Assembly: GCF_001686985.1 (NCBI RefSeq)
Contig: NZ_CP015322.1
Span: 186,001-250,000, forward strand
Direction of reading: 5' to 3'
Length of the DNA: 64,000 nt
Origin: Mesorhizobium amorphae CCNWGS0123
GTDB lineage: Bacteria > Pseudomonadota > Alphaproteobacteria > Rhizobiales > Rhizobiaceae
The notes under the pieces were generated by a model. It did not search any database and was not told the origin of the DNA. It was given only the letters and a program-made list of their open reading frames with translations. A program made the position numbers and the translations under genes. Positions 1 through 9,200 of the stretch are shown piece after piece (position 1 is the first letter of the stretch; each line of letters begins with the position of its first letter).

Positions 1-1672
1 GGAGATTGCTGCACGGTTGCTGAAAGGCAAAATCGTCGCGCTCAAGGGGATAGGCGGCTTCCACCTGCTGTGCGATGCGCGCAACGATGCCGCCATCCGC
101 CTTCTCAGGTTGCGTAAGGCGCGCCACCAAAAGCCGTTGGCCGTCATGGTGCGGGATATCGAGGCGGCGCGGCTTCTTGCGGATCTGACGGGGGTCGAAG
201 AAGCGCTGCTCATGTCCGCCGCCGGCCCGATCGTGCTGGTGAAGGGTCTTGATGGGCTTTCCAACCTCATCGCACCCGGACTCAAGCGGATTGGCCTGAT
301 GCTTGCCCATTCGCCGCTGCATCATCTGCTGTTTGACGCACTTGCCCAGCGTCCGCAAGATGGCCCCGCCGCGCTGATCGCAACCAGCGCCAATCCGGGC
401 GGCGAACCGGTGGTGGCCAGCAATGACGATGCCGAACGCCGGCTTGCCGGGATTGCCGATCTCATCGTCACGCACAATCGCGATATCGCCGTTCGCGCCG
501 ACGATTCGGTCATGCAGGTGATCGATGGTGCTCCAAGTTTCCTGAGGCGGGCACGCGGTTTCGTGCCGGAGCCTCTCGATCTCGGCGAGGACGGTCCGTG
601 CGTGATCGCCACCGGCGCCGATCTCAAGAACACGGTCTGCATCACGCGCGGCCGGGAGGCGTTCCTGTCGCAGCATATCGGCGGCCTCGACAATACCGAA
701 GCGATCCGCTTCCAGCAGGAGACGGTCGCGCATCTTAGTTCCATTCTCGATATCAGGCCGGACCATGCCGCCTGCGATCTGCATCCCGATTTCCGGTCAG
801 TGCGGATGGCTGAGAGCCTGGGCCTGCCGCTCGTTGCGGTCCAGCACCACCTTGCCCATATTGCCGCTGTCGTCGTCGAGCATCACGTCACCGGGCCAGT
901 TCTCGGGTTGTCGCTCGACGGGCATGGCTATGGCGCCGATGGCGGCAGCTGGGGCGGCGAGATGCTGATGGTCGACGGATACCGCTGGCATCGGCTGAGC
1001 TCGCTTTCGCCGCTGCCGCTGCCGGGCGGCGATCGTGCTGCGCGCGAACCCTGGCGCATGGGGGTCGCCGCGCTGCGGGCCGCAGACCGCATCGATCTTG
1101 CACCAAAGCTCTGGCCGGGACATCCCGGCGTCGCGCATCTCGAAGCCATGTTCGCGTGTGGCATGCAGCCGGGCCGGACGTCGAGCCTGGGAAGGCTCTT
1201 CGATGCGGCAGCTGCGGTCAGCGGAGTGCGCCTCGTGCAGAGCTACGAGGGACAGGCGGCGATGGAGTTCGAGGCTCTGGCTGAGAGCCCGCACTGTCTT
1301 CCCGAAGGCTACAGCTTTGTCGACGGCATGCTCGATTTCCGGCCGCTGATCGTTCATCTGGCCGAGCGGCATCTGTGCGGCGTCAGCGCCTCTAACCTGT
1401 TCCATGGCACGCTGATCGCCGGTCTTGCCGATTGGGCGGCGTGCGGGGCGTCGCAAGCCGGCACGAGCAAGATCATGCTCGGCGGCGGCTGCATCATGAA
1501 CCGCGTCCTCGCTGAAGGCCTTGCGAACGCCTTGCGCAATCTTGGCCTGGAGCCACTTTTGCCGCGGATGATTCCCGCCAATGACGGCGGCATTGCGCTT
1601 GGCCAGGCCGCCTTCGCAAGGCAAGTCATCAAGAACGATAGAGGCCAGGTGGACAACCCGAAATGTGCCTAG
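1..1672 (+). CDS. hypF: Hydrogenase maturation carbamoyltransferase HypF (5' end outside window)
   Basis: HypF makes the thiocyanate-type CN ligand precursor of the NiFe hydrogenase centre from carbamoyl phosphate and passes it to HypE. The frame is open to the left edge, so the N-terminal acylphosphatase and zinc-finger parts lie outside; about 555 of the usual 750 or so residues are present. Visible are the end of the YrdC-like domain (KGIGGFHLLCDA near the left edge) and the Kae1-like carbamoyltransferase domain with VQHHLAH and LDGHGYGADG, which hold the metal-binding histidines. The stop overlaps the hypC start by ten bases, so the two are translationally coupled. No frameshift was seen. 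Confidence 0.96.
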   Translation, partial: EIAARLLKGKIVALKGIGGFHLLCDARNDAAIRLLRLRKARHQKPLAVMVRDIEAARLLADLTGVEEALLMSAAGPIVLVKGLDGLSNLIAPGLKRIGLMLAHSPLHHLLFDALAQRPQDGPAALIATSANPGGEPVVASNDDAERRLAGIADLIVTHNRDIAVRADDSVMQVIDGAPSFLRRARGFVPEPLDLGEDGPCVIATGADLKNTVCITRGREAFLSQHIGGLDNTEAIRFQQETVAHLSSILDIRPDHAACDLHPDFRSVRMAESLGLPLVAVQHHLAHIAAVVVEHHVTGPVLGLSLDGHGYGADGGSWGGEMLMVDGYRWHRLSSLSPLPLPGGDRAAREPWRMGVAALRAADRIDLAPKLWPGHPGVAHLEAMFACGMQPGRTSSLGRLFDAAAAVSGVRLVQSYEGQAAMEFEALAESPHCLPEGYSFVDGMLDFRPLIVHLAERHLCGVSASNLFHGTLIAGLADWAACGASQAGTSKIMLGGGCIMNRVLAEGLANALRNLGLEPLLPRMIPANDGGIALGQAAFARQVIKNDRGQVDNPKCA

Positions 1673-1881
1673 CCATACCGGTCAAGGTAAAGGACGTGCT
1701 GCCAGACAACATGGCGAAGGTGACACTCGACGGCGTCTCGAAGATCATTTCGACCGCGCTTGTCGAGGACGTCAAGGCGGGCGACTATGTCGTGCTGCAT
1801 GTCGGCTACGCCCTGGGCAAGATCGATCCGCAAGAGGCGGAAAGGACACTGGCCCTGATCCGCGAAGCTGCCTTGGCATGA
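1663..1881 (+). CDS. hypC: Hydrogenase assembly chaperone HypC
   Basis: This 72-residue protein is the small chaperone that carries the Fe(CN)2CO group with HypD and delivers it to the hydrogenase large subunit. It begins MCLAIPVKV; Cys2, exposed after Met removal, is the family's essential iron-binding residue. The length is normal. It overlaps the end of hypF and shares an ATGA overlap with hypD. A HupF-type paralogue would usually be longer and sit in the hup part of the cluster, so HypC is preferred. Confidence 0.95.
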   Translation: MCLAIPVKVKDVLPDNMAKVTLDGVSKIISTALVEDVKAGDYVVLHVGYALGKIDPQEAERTLALIREAALA

Positions 1882-3017
1882 AATATATCGACGAACATCG
1901 CGACGGCAGGCTCGCCAAGGAAATCGCCCGCCAAATCGCCGCGCTTGCCGATCCGGCGCGTTCCTATCATTTCATGGAATTCTGCGGCGGCCACACGCAT
2001 GCGATTTCCCGCTATGGCCTTGAAGACCTTCTGCCGCAAAATGTGCAGATGATCCATGGTCCTGGCTGTCCCGTCTGCGTGCTGCCGATCGGCCGCATCG
2101 ATGCGGCAATCGCGCTTGCCATGCGGCCGGAGATCACGCTTTGCACCTATGGTGACCTGATGCGCGTGCCGGGCTCGAACGAATCGAGCCTGCTCAAGGC
2201 CAGGGCCGCCGGCGCCGATATCCGCATGGTCTATTCGACACTGGATGCGCTACGGATCGCCGAAGCCGAGCCGGATCGGGAAGTGGTGTTCTTCGCCATC
2301 GGCTTCGAAACCACGGCGCCGCCGACAGCGCTGGCGCTCAGGGTCGCGATTGCCAAAGAGCTCAGGAATTTCTCGATCTTCTGCAACCACGTGCTGACAC
2401 CGGCGGCGATCCAGAATATTCTCGAAAGCCCGGATGTCCGCAAACTGGGCACGGTCAAGATCGACGGTTTCATCGGCCCTGCCCATGTCAGCATCGTGAT
2501 CGGCACCGAGCCCTACGAATTTTTCGCCGAGGAATTCCAGCAACCGGTCGTGGTGGCGGGTTTCGAACCGCTCGATGTCATCCAGGCGATCCTGATGCTG
2601 GTCCGGCAGGTGAACGACGGCCGCCATGAGGTCGAGAACCAGTATATCCGCGCCGTCACGAGGTTCGGCAACGAGAAGGCGCAGGCCCAGGTCGCCAATT
2701 TCTTCGAACTTCGCGAGAGCTTCGAATGGCGCGGGCTCGGAGAAGTGCCTTATGGCGCGCTGCGGCTCAGGCCGCAATATGCCGAACACGACGCCGAAAA
2801 GCGCTTCTCGATGGTGACGACGGCCGCGAAGGACAACCCGGCCTGCGAATGCGGCGCGATCCTGCGCGGCGTCAAGAAGCCGGCCAACTGCAGTTTGTTC
2901 GGCACCGTTTGCACGCCGGACACGCCGATGGGATCCTGCATGGTCTCTCCCGAGGGTGCCTGTGCCGCCCATTGGACCTACGGCCGCTTGCGCGAGCATG
3001 CCAAAGCCTTTGAATGA
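1878..3017 (+). CDS. hypD: Hydrogenase maturation protein HypD
   Basis: HypD is the iron-sulfur scaffold on which Fe(CN)2CO is assembled with HypC. The 379-residue product has the family signatures: FCGGHTH near residue 35, GPGCPVC near residue 68, and a C-terminal cysteine group (CECG, NCSLFG, CTPDTPMGSCMVS) that binds the 4Fe-4S cluster. The start at 1878 was chosen because it overlaps the hypC stop as ATGA and gives the usual MKYIDE-type N-terminus; a longer reading frame upstream overlaps hypC and is not needed. Confidence 0.96.
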   Translation: MKYIDEHRDGRLAKEIARQIAALADPARSYHFMEFCGGHTHAISRYGLEDLLPQNVQMIHGPGCPVCVLPIGRIDAAIALAMRPEITLCTYGDLMRVPGSNESSLLKARAAGADIRMVYSTLDALRIAEAEPDREVVFFAIGFETTAPPTALALRVAIAKELRNFSIFCNHVLTPAAIQNILESPDVRKLGTVKIDGFIGPAHVSIVIGTEPYEFFAEEFQQPVVVAGFEPLDVIQAILMLVRQVNDGRHEVENQYIRAVTRFGNEKAQAQVANFFELRESFEWRGLGEVPYGALRLRPQYAEHDAEKRFSMVTTAAKDNPACECGAILRGVKKPANCSLFGTVCTPDTPMGSCMVSPEGACAAHWTYGRLREHAKAFE

Positions 3018-3036
3018 AGGTCCGTCAAACGACGTT

Positions 3037-4080
3037 ATGATAAAAGCCAACAGGCGCAAGCTCGACCTCAAAAATGGCCGCGTCGACCTGTCCCACGGGG
3101 CCGGCGGTCGCGCCATGGGCCAATTGATCGAGGACATATTCCACAAGGCTTTCGACAATGAATGGTTGCGGGCCGGCAACGACCAGTCGGCCTTCATGGT
3201 GCCGGGCGGCCGTATGGTGATGACCACCGACGGCTACGTTGTTTCGCCGCTGTTCTTCCCGGGCGGCACTATCGGCTCGCTAGCCGTGTACGGCACGATC
3301 AACGATATCGCGATGGCGGGCGCGGTGCCGCTTTATCTTTCGGCGAGCTTCATCATCGAGGAAGGCTTTCCGCTAACCGATCTCGACCGCATCGCCGAAA
3401 CCATGGGTGACGCGTCGCGCGAGACGGGCGTGCCGATCATCACCGGCGATACGAAAGTGGTCGAACGCGGCAAGGCCGACGGCGTGTTCATCTCCACCGC
3501 CGGCGTTGGCATGGTTCCAGCCGGGCTCGATCTCCGCTCCGATGCTGCCCGTCCGGGCGATGTGGTTATCGTGTCCGGCTCGATCGGCGATCACGGCGTC
3601 GCGGTGATGTCGAAGCGAGAGAACCTCGAATTCGACACAGGTATCGTCTCGGATTCCGCCGCACTGCATGGTCTGGTGGCCGGCATGGTCGAGGCTGCCG
3701 GAGCCGCGATCAGGCTGATGCGCGATCCGACCCGCGGCGGCCTTGCAGCGACGCTGAACGAGATCGCCAATGCGTCGAAGGTTGGTTTTCGTATCGATGA
3801 GGAGGCCATTCCGATCAAGCCCGAGGTGGCTGCGGCCTGCGAATTCCTCGGCCTCGATCCGCTGAATGTCGCCAACGAGGGCAAGCTCGTCGCAGTCGTG
3901 GCGCCCGAAGCCGCTGATGCAATGCTCGCCGTCATGCGGGCTCACCCGCTTGGCAGGGAAGCGGCGCTGGTCGGCCATGTCGTGGCGGACGACGATTGCT
4001 TCGTGCAAATGGCAACGTCGTTCGGCGGCGGACGCATCGTTGACTGGCTGTCCGGCGAACAGCTTCCCAGAATCTGCTGA
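3037..4080 (+). CDS. hypE: Hydrogenase maturation dehydratase HypE
   Basis: HypE dehydrates its own C-terminal thiocarboxamide to thiocyanate in an ATP-dependent step, giving the CN ligand. The protein starts its conserved part with LDLKNGRVDLSHGAGGRAMG, has the PurM/AIR-synthase-like ATP fold (TTDGYVVSPLFFPGG, NDIAMAGA, GDTKVVERGK, DPTRGGLA) and ends in PRIC, with the modified cysteine last. The start is uncertain: ATG 3037 gives 347 residues, while ATG 2998 would add 13 residues and overlap hypD. Neither has a clear ribosome-binding site. Confidence 0.95.
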   Translation: MIKANRRKLDLKNGRVDLSHGAGGRAMGQLIEDIFHKAFDNEWLRAGNDQSAFMVPGGRMVMTTDGYVVSPLFFPGGTIGSLAVYGTINDIAMAGAVPLYLSASFIIEEGFPLTDLDRIAETMGDASRETGVPIITGDTKVVERGKADGVFISTAGVGMVPAGLDLRSDAARPGDVVIVSGSIGDHGVAVMSKRENLEFDTGIVSDSAALHGLVAGMVEAAGAAIRLMRDPTRGGLAATLNEIANASKVGFRIDEEAIPIKPEVAAACEFLGLDPLNVANEGKLVAVVAPEAADAMLAVMRAHPLGREAALVGHVVADDDCFVQMATSFGGGRIVDWLSGEQLPRIC

Positions 4081-4089
4081 GGAGTGCCG

Positions 4090-5775
4090 ATGCGCATCCT
4101 GCTCCTCTGCCATAGCTTCAATTCTCTGTCCCAGCGCCTGCATGTGGATTTGCGCAGAGCCGGGCATGACGTGTCGGTCGAGCTCGATATCCATGACGAC
4201 CTGACGCGGGAGGCAGTCGCGCTCTTCTGCCCCGATCTGGTGATCGCGCCGTTCCTGAAGCGGCCGATTCCGGCGGATATCTGGCGCAAGACGCTTTGTC
4301 TGATCGTCCATCCCGGCATCCGGGGCGACAAGGGACCGAGCGCGCTCGACTGGGCGATCCTCTTTGGGGAAGCCGTGTGGGGCGTGACTTTGATCGAGGC
4401 GCGCGAGGATATGGATGCGGGGCCGGTCTGGGCGTGGCGCGAATTTCCGACGCGCCGGACACGAAAATCCAGCCTTTACCGCCATGAAGTGACGGAAGCG
4501 GCAGTCGGCTGTGTCCTGGAGGCGATCGGCCGCATCGGGGGGCAGATGGGCGCTCAGCTGCCACAAAACTGGGGCAAGGGCTCCACCCGGCCCGCCTGCC
4601 GCAAAGCCGACCGCACCATCGACCCGATGCTCCATACCGCCGAAGAAGCACTCAGGATCATCGACGCGTCGGACGGTGATCCCGGCGCGCTGATGACGAT
4701 CGCCGGACAACCGTTCCTGGTCTTCGATGCGGCGGTCGCGGCGGGACTTTCCGAACGACCGGGCATGCTGATCGGCAGCTCGGGGCGGGCTGTGGCAATG
4801 GCCTTCCGTGAAGGCGCGCTCTGGATCGGCCATCTTCGTCAGCCGGGAGCAAGCAAATTGAAGCTGCCGGCGCTTCATCTTCTCGAAATCGAGGCGGGCC
4901 ATCTGCCGGTGATCGATGGCCCCCACCCCTGCCGCTATCATGAGGAGAACGGCGTGGGTTTCCTCGAATTCCAGTTCTACAATGGTGCGATGTCGTCCGA
5001 GGATTGCGCTGCGCTGCGCGAAACGATCGTCGAAGCGAAGGCGCGTGCGCTGCCGGTGATGGTGCTGGAAGGCGATGCGGATTGCTGGTCGAACGGTATC
5101 CACCTTGGCATCATCGAAAACGCCGAGAGCGCCGCGTACGAATCTTGGCGCAACATCAACGCAATGAACGATCTCGTGCGCGAAATCATCGATTGCAACG
5201 ATTGTCTGGTGATCGCCGCCGTGCTCGGTAATGCCGGTGCGGGCGGCGTCTTCCTGTCGCTTGCCGCCGACGAGATCTGGATGCGCGAAGGTGTTGTTCT
5301 CAACCCGCACTACAAGGACATGGGCAATCTCTACGGCTCGGAATACTGGACCTACCTGCTGCCAGCCCGCGTCGGCGACGAGCGTGCCAGGCGTGTAACC
5401 CAGGCGCGGCTGCCGATGGGCATCGATGAAGCGCTCGAACTGGGACTCGCCACGTGCCGCCTGCCCGGCGAGATGGAAATCGCCCGCGAGGAAATTCATC
5501 GCAAGGCCGCCGCCTTGGCGGGATCGCCCGACATTGCCGCTCGAATCGCCGCAAAGCGGCTGCGTCGTGCCCGGGACGAGGCGATAAAGCCGCTGGCTGC
5601 CTATCGTGTCGAGGAATTGCAGCGGATGCGAAACAACTTCTACGGATTCGATCCCAGCTATCACATCGCGCGTCACAACTTCATCCACAAGACGCCCAAG
5701 TCGCGCACGCCGGTTACCCTTGCCGTCCATCGCGACAAAAGGGCCAGCGCTGACCGCGGGATGAACAGGCGATGA
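4090..5775 (+). CDS. hypX: HypX/HoxX, CO-forming hydrogenase maturation protein
   Basis: HypX makes the CO ligand of the NiFe centre from formyl-tetrahydrofolate in aerobic hydrogenase producers. The 561-residue product has the expected two halves: an N-terminal formyltransferase-like domain (about 1-250, with VHPGIRGDKGPSALDWAI) and a C-terminal enoyl-CoA-hydratase-like domain (about 290-530, with NAGAGGVFLSLAADE). ATG 4090 was chosen over GTG 4084 because GAGGAG lies six bases before it. It follows hypE by nine bases and its stop overlaps the start of a hoxA remnant. The order hypE-hypX-hoxA matches known rhizobial clusters. Confidence 0.93.
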   Translation: MRILLLCHSFNSLSQRLHVDLRRAGHDVSVELDIHDDLTREAVALFCPDLVIAPFLKRPIPADIWRKTLCLIVHPGIRGDKGPSALDWAILFGEAVWGVTLIEAREDMDAGPVWAWREFPTRRTRKSSLYRHEVTEAAVGCVLEAIGRIGGQMGAQLPQNWGKGSTRPACRKADRTIDPMLHTAEEALRIIDASDGDPGALMTIAGQPFLVFDAAVAAGLSERPGMLIGSSGRAVAMAFREGALWIGHLRQPGASKLKLPALHLLEIEAGHLPVIDGPHPCRYHEENGVGFLEFQFYNGAMSSEDCAALRETIVEAKARALPVMVLEGDADCWSNGIHLGIIENAESAAYESWRNINAMNDLVREIIDCNDCLVIAAVLGNAGAGGVFLSLAADEIWMREGVVLNPHYKDMGNLYGSEYWTYLLPARVGDERARRVTQARLPMGIDEALELGLATCRLPGEMEIAREEIHRKAAALAGSPDIAARIAAKRLRRARDEAIKPLAAYRVEELQRMRNNFYGFDPSYHIARHNFIHKTPKSRTPVTLAVHRDKRASADRGMNRR

Positions 5776-5815
5776 CAAATCCGCACGCCACCGTTCTCAT
5801 CGTTGGTGACGAATG
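5772..5815 (+). pseudogene. 5' stub of hoxA-type response regulator
   Basis: An ATG overlapping the hypX stop opens a frame whose first 14 residues, ending VLIVGDE, match the start of a receiver domain (usually VLIVDDE). After that the reading becomes unrelated and stops within about 60 codons. In some rhizobia hoxA, the hydrogenase regulator, follows hypX here, so this looks like a hoxA gene cut by a deletion or insertion next to an IS110 fragment. The identity rests on a very short match plus position. Confidence 0.5.
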
Positions 5816-5949
5816 CTGGTCAAGATGTATGGCAAGCCGGCAGGTAACGCAGTGCCACAGGAACGCTTCTGCAGCCCCGCTGTGTGCACTGGCCCCAAGA
5901 AGGCCCGTATCGAAGGCGAACTCGAGCTGGCGCACGTCGGCACGTTGAA

Positions 5950-6148
5950 CGCCCGCTTCGATCTCCCGCTTCAGACCGTATCCGGTGGGTCCAGCCTCAT
6001 AGCAAAATCTCAATCGTACACCCGGGCGTCCGAGCTTGCGGATGAGGCGGCGTACTGACGCACTATCGGAGGATATCTCTCCGACATATCGAACTTCGCC
6101 GGTACGCCCGCTCTCGGCGAGCAACAGCATGCCGATCCTTCGAAGCAT
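5950..6148 (-). pseudogene. IS110-family transposase fragment
   Basis: On the minus strand about 60 residues read AESGRTGEVRYVGEI and later FCYEAGPTGYGL, typical of the N-terminal DEDD domain of IS110/IS1111 transposases. The similarity stops after YGL and no downstream transposase part follows. It fills the junction between the hoxA stub and the effector gene and is probably what is left of the event that truncated hoxA. Confidence 0.6.
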
Positions 6149-6204
6149 CCAATTCCCAGCCGGCGAGAGCGCCCCCAGCCAACTCCATCAGCCCGAGCGC
6201 GTCA

Positions 6205-9200
6205 TCAAATTCGCGCGAGCCGCTCCTGGAGTGCCTGGCGATCGGCGACCAGATTGTCGAGGTGCAGGGACTCGCGCCGCAGCCGCGGTTCTTGCGCCAA
6301 CCGTCGAGCCAGCTCCCGCGTGGCCTCCAGCATGAAGACGCCGCAATCATGACCGTTCTGCTGTTTGGCCATGCGCACTGGCCGCAGGCTGGCGCCCAGC
6401 CTTGCTGCGAACTCCGTTGCAATGGGGCGGTGGTACTCTCCCAGCGAGTCGTAGTGATAGCCGACCGGGTTTTCCCGGTCGCGGCGATCAACGAGCAGCA
6501 GCGACCAGTGGCTGCCACTATCAGGAACGCCAGCACGGCCATCGTTCACTGGCAGGAACAGGAAGTCGGCCGTATCCTCCTCATTCTGATTATGGACTAT
6601 GCGCTGGAATTCGCCGAGTGCATCGCGCTCGGGGATCAAGCGCAGTTGATATGATATGAGGGGATCCACGAGGCGCGTCCGGGCAGCCAGATCCGGAGAA
6701 CGTCCCTGCAACTCCTGGCCCAGGAGCCCGTAATCCGCAGTGATATGGGCGTCGGTCAGCCAATGGGTGGGGCCGAGCGCCAGCCGATCCTGCGGTGCGC
6801 TGCCCGAGCCAGAGGCCGGTTCATCCGTCTGGGCAACTCGAGCGTGAGGGGTGGGAAGAATGCGCCCGTCCGGCTCCCGCGCCGTGGAGGTGGGCTCACC
6901 GGTGACAGTTTGCGCTCCTGGCACATGTATCCGATCGGCTTCCTGTCTGGCAGGGCCGCGGTCCGCGCCCGCCTCGGGGCACAGGTGGGCGTGCAGGGCG
7001 CTCACGCATGGATCGACGTTCTTTCTATCTTGTTGGTGGGGTGGGACGACGGTGATATCGGCTTGTGCATAAAACGGCCTGCGCTCGCTCAACAATCTGG
7101 CGATCTTCTGCTCCGGGTTGGGGCCTTGCAGCAGCGGGCGGCTGGTATCGTTCCTGGTGCGTTTTTCGATCACGTCGAGCCTGGTGTCGAGCCAGATCGA
7201 GACCGCCTTCTCGCCGATCAGGTGACGGCTCTGCTCACGCATGAACGCGCCGCCACCGGTCGCGATCACGGCAGGGCCTTTCTGGAGCAGATCTGCGATC
7301 ACACGTGCCTCCATGTCCCTGAAGAACGCCTCGCCATGGACTTCGAAGATCTGCGATATCGATATGCGGGTGTCCTTCTGGATTATCTTGTCGGTATCGA
7401 CGAAGGGCAGCCGCAGCCGCCTGGCGAGAGCCGGGCCGATGCTGGATTTGCCGGCACTCGGCATGCCAACGAGCACGACCGGCCGTCCATTGAGGGCGGC
7501 AAAGATCTCCTTTGCGACCGGTGACCTGGCGGTCTGGGGTGGTCCTGGCTGTTCGGCCGCGCGCACCCCAAAGCTGGCGAGGCTGGTTCTACCCGTTGCC
7601 CCCTCTTCGGCTCCCCAGTGGGGGACGTCCATGGCGCCATCGGGGGTCGCAACTTGCTTGCAGGCTCCCCGCACGCGCTGGACGAGTTCACCGGCCTTTT
7701 CCAGTCCATCCCCGCCTACTTGCTGCTGAAGCGCGAAAAGCTCCTTGTAGGTATCGTGATTGTCAATCTTGGCCTGGTAGCTGCCTGGCGTGTGGAACTC
7801 CAGCTGGAAGCGGTAACCATCCGGCGTGGTGAGCACGCTCTGGATGCCGACAAAATTGGGATTCCGCGTTCTGAACCAGTTGGTGGTCTGGAGCTCGGTG
7901 TAGCCGCGCTCCTCGAAGGCCAGCATGGCGGTCTTGAAGGCGCGCGTAAAATCCTGGTCGGGAACTTCGAAGACATGGCGCACGGCGCTGCTGAGCAGCT
8001 GTACATCGCTGCCGGTCGGGGCGCTCATGCCGGTGAGATGGGCTGTCATGGAGGCTGCCGATTTCAAGCGGCGCTTCATATGAGGCATGTTCACCTGGAT
8101 GCCGGCTGTTGCCAGGCTGGTGGCCACGCCGAGCGCTGCCGCGGTGATTGCCTCTTCTTCCTCCCTGGCGCGGGTAGCCTCAATGTTGGCGCGCCGGGAT
8201 GCCTCCTCGCGGCTCAGCGTCATCGTTGCGCCGTCCGCGGTGCCAAGGTGCAGGCCAGACGGTTTGGGCAAAATGCCCTGCTCCGCAGCGAGCTTGATCG
8301 AGGTCTCCATGATTGAAGCCGCCAGCGTGGGATTGTCCTTCAGGTCCCCCAAAGTGGCATCGACATCGAACCCGCCCCGGTTGAGGGTCGCCGCCAGACC
8401 CTTGACGTAGGGCACGGCCTTCAACCCCGGCGTCTGATGCAGCAGCCGCTGCAGCTCCTCGCTCTTCTTCATGAACAGGCGGGCACCAGTGTCGGATTTA
8501 TAGGCGTCGGTGCCGACCTTGACGCCGAGGCTCAGGAGATTGTTTGCGCTTTCGACGAGGTCGTCGGGATTGTAGCCATCCGGGCGCGGATCGATGCGCG
8601 CAGGACAGTGGTTGAGCAAAAGCTGGACGAGCTCGCGTGGCTGGGGAGTTGCCGGGTGGGCCTCGGCCAGATCCGGGAACAGGGCGCACAGCGCGGCACT
8701 GAGCTCAGGGTTAGCGTCGTTCACGCTTTCGACTGTTTCGGGCCGGCGTTGCTCATCCGGCTTGACCGCCCATGCCTCAAGGGCGGAAATGAGCAGAGCG
8801 GCCATTTCGCGGGCGACCGGATGTCTGGCGACCTCGATCTCGTGTCTCGCAGTGTCGAGTTTGTCCTGGATATCCTGCCGGCTCGCCTGTTCCTGGTCTA
8901 ACAGCTCACGAAGGCCGTGCCTGAGCTCGGGGTTGACGCCCTCGTAGATGCCAAAGATGGCACGCTCGGCAAACCATTGTCGTGCCTCATGGGGCTGAGC
9001 CAGAAAGTTGCGCTGCAGGCTGGTATAGGTTTCCAGGACGTTCTGCGTGGCGGCGAGGATCTGGCTGGCGCGGCTGAACTGGTAACGCTCGCCGTCGATG
9101 GCCGGAGTGTGCGACTTCGGCGGCTTGAGCGAGCGCAGGCCGCGCGCCTGCTCCTTTTGATCGAACTCGCGCACATGCTCATAAAGCCGCGGCCGGTCGC

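Noticed and set aside
797..1624. Long minus-strand frame opposite hypF (275 residues)
   Set aside because: It is an antisense shadow in GC-rich DNA; hypF is clear on the plus strand.
2250..3227. Minus-strand frame of 325 residues opposite hypD and the hypE start
   Set aside because: No recognisable motif and contradicted by two certain genes on the other strand.
3373..5778. Minus-strand frame of 801 residues opposite hypE and hypX
   Set aside because: Low-complexity His/Arg-rich translation with no domain, opposite two certain genes.
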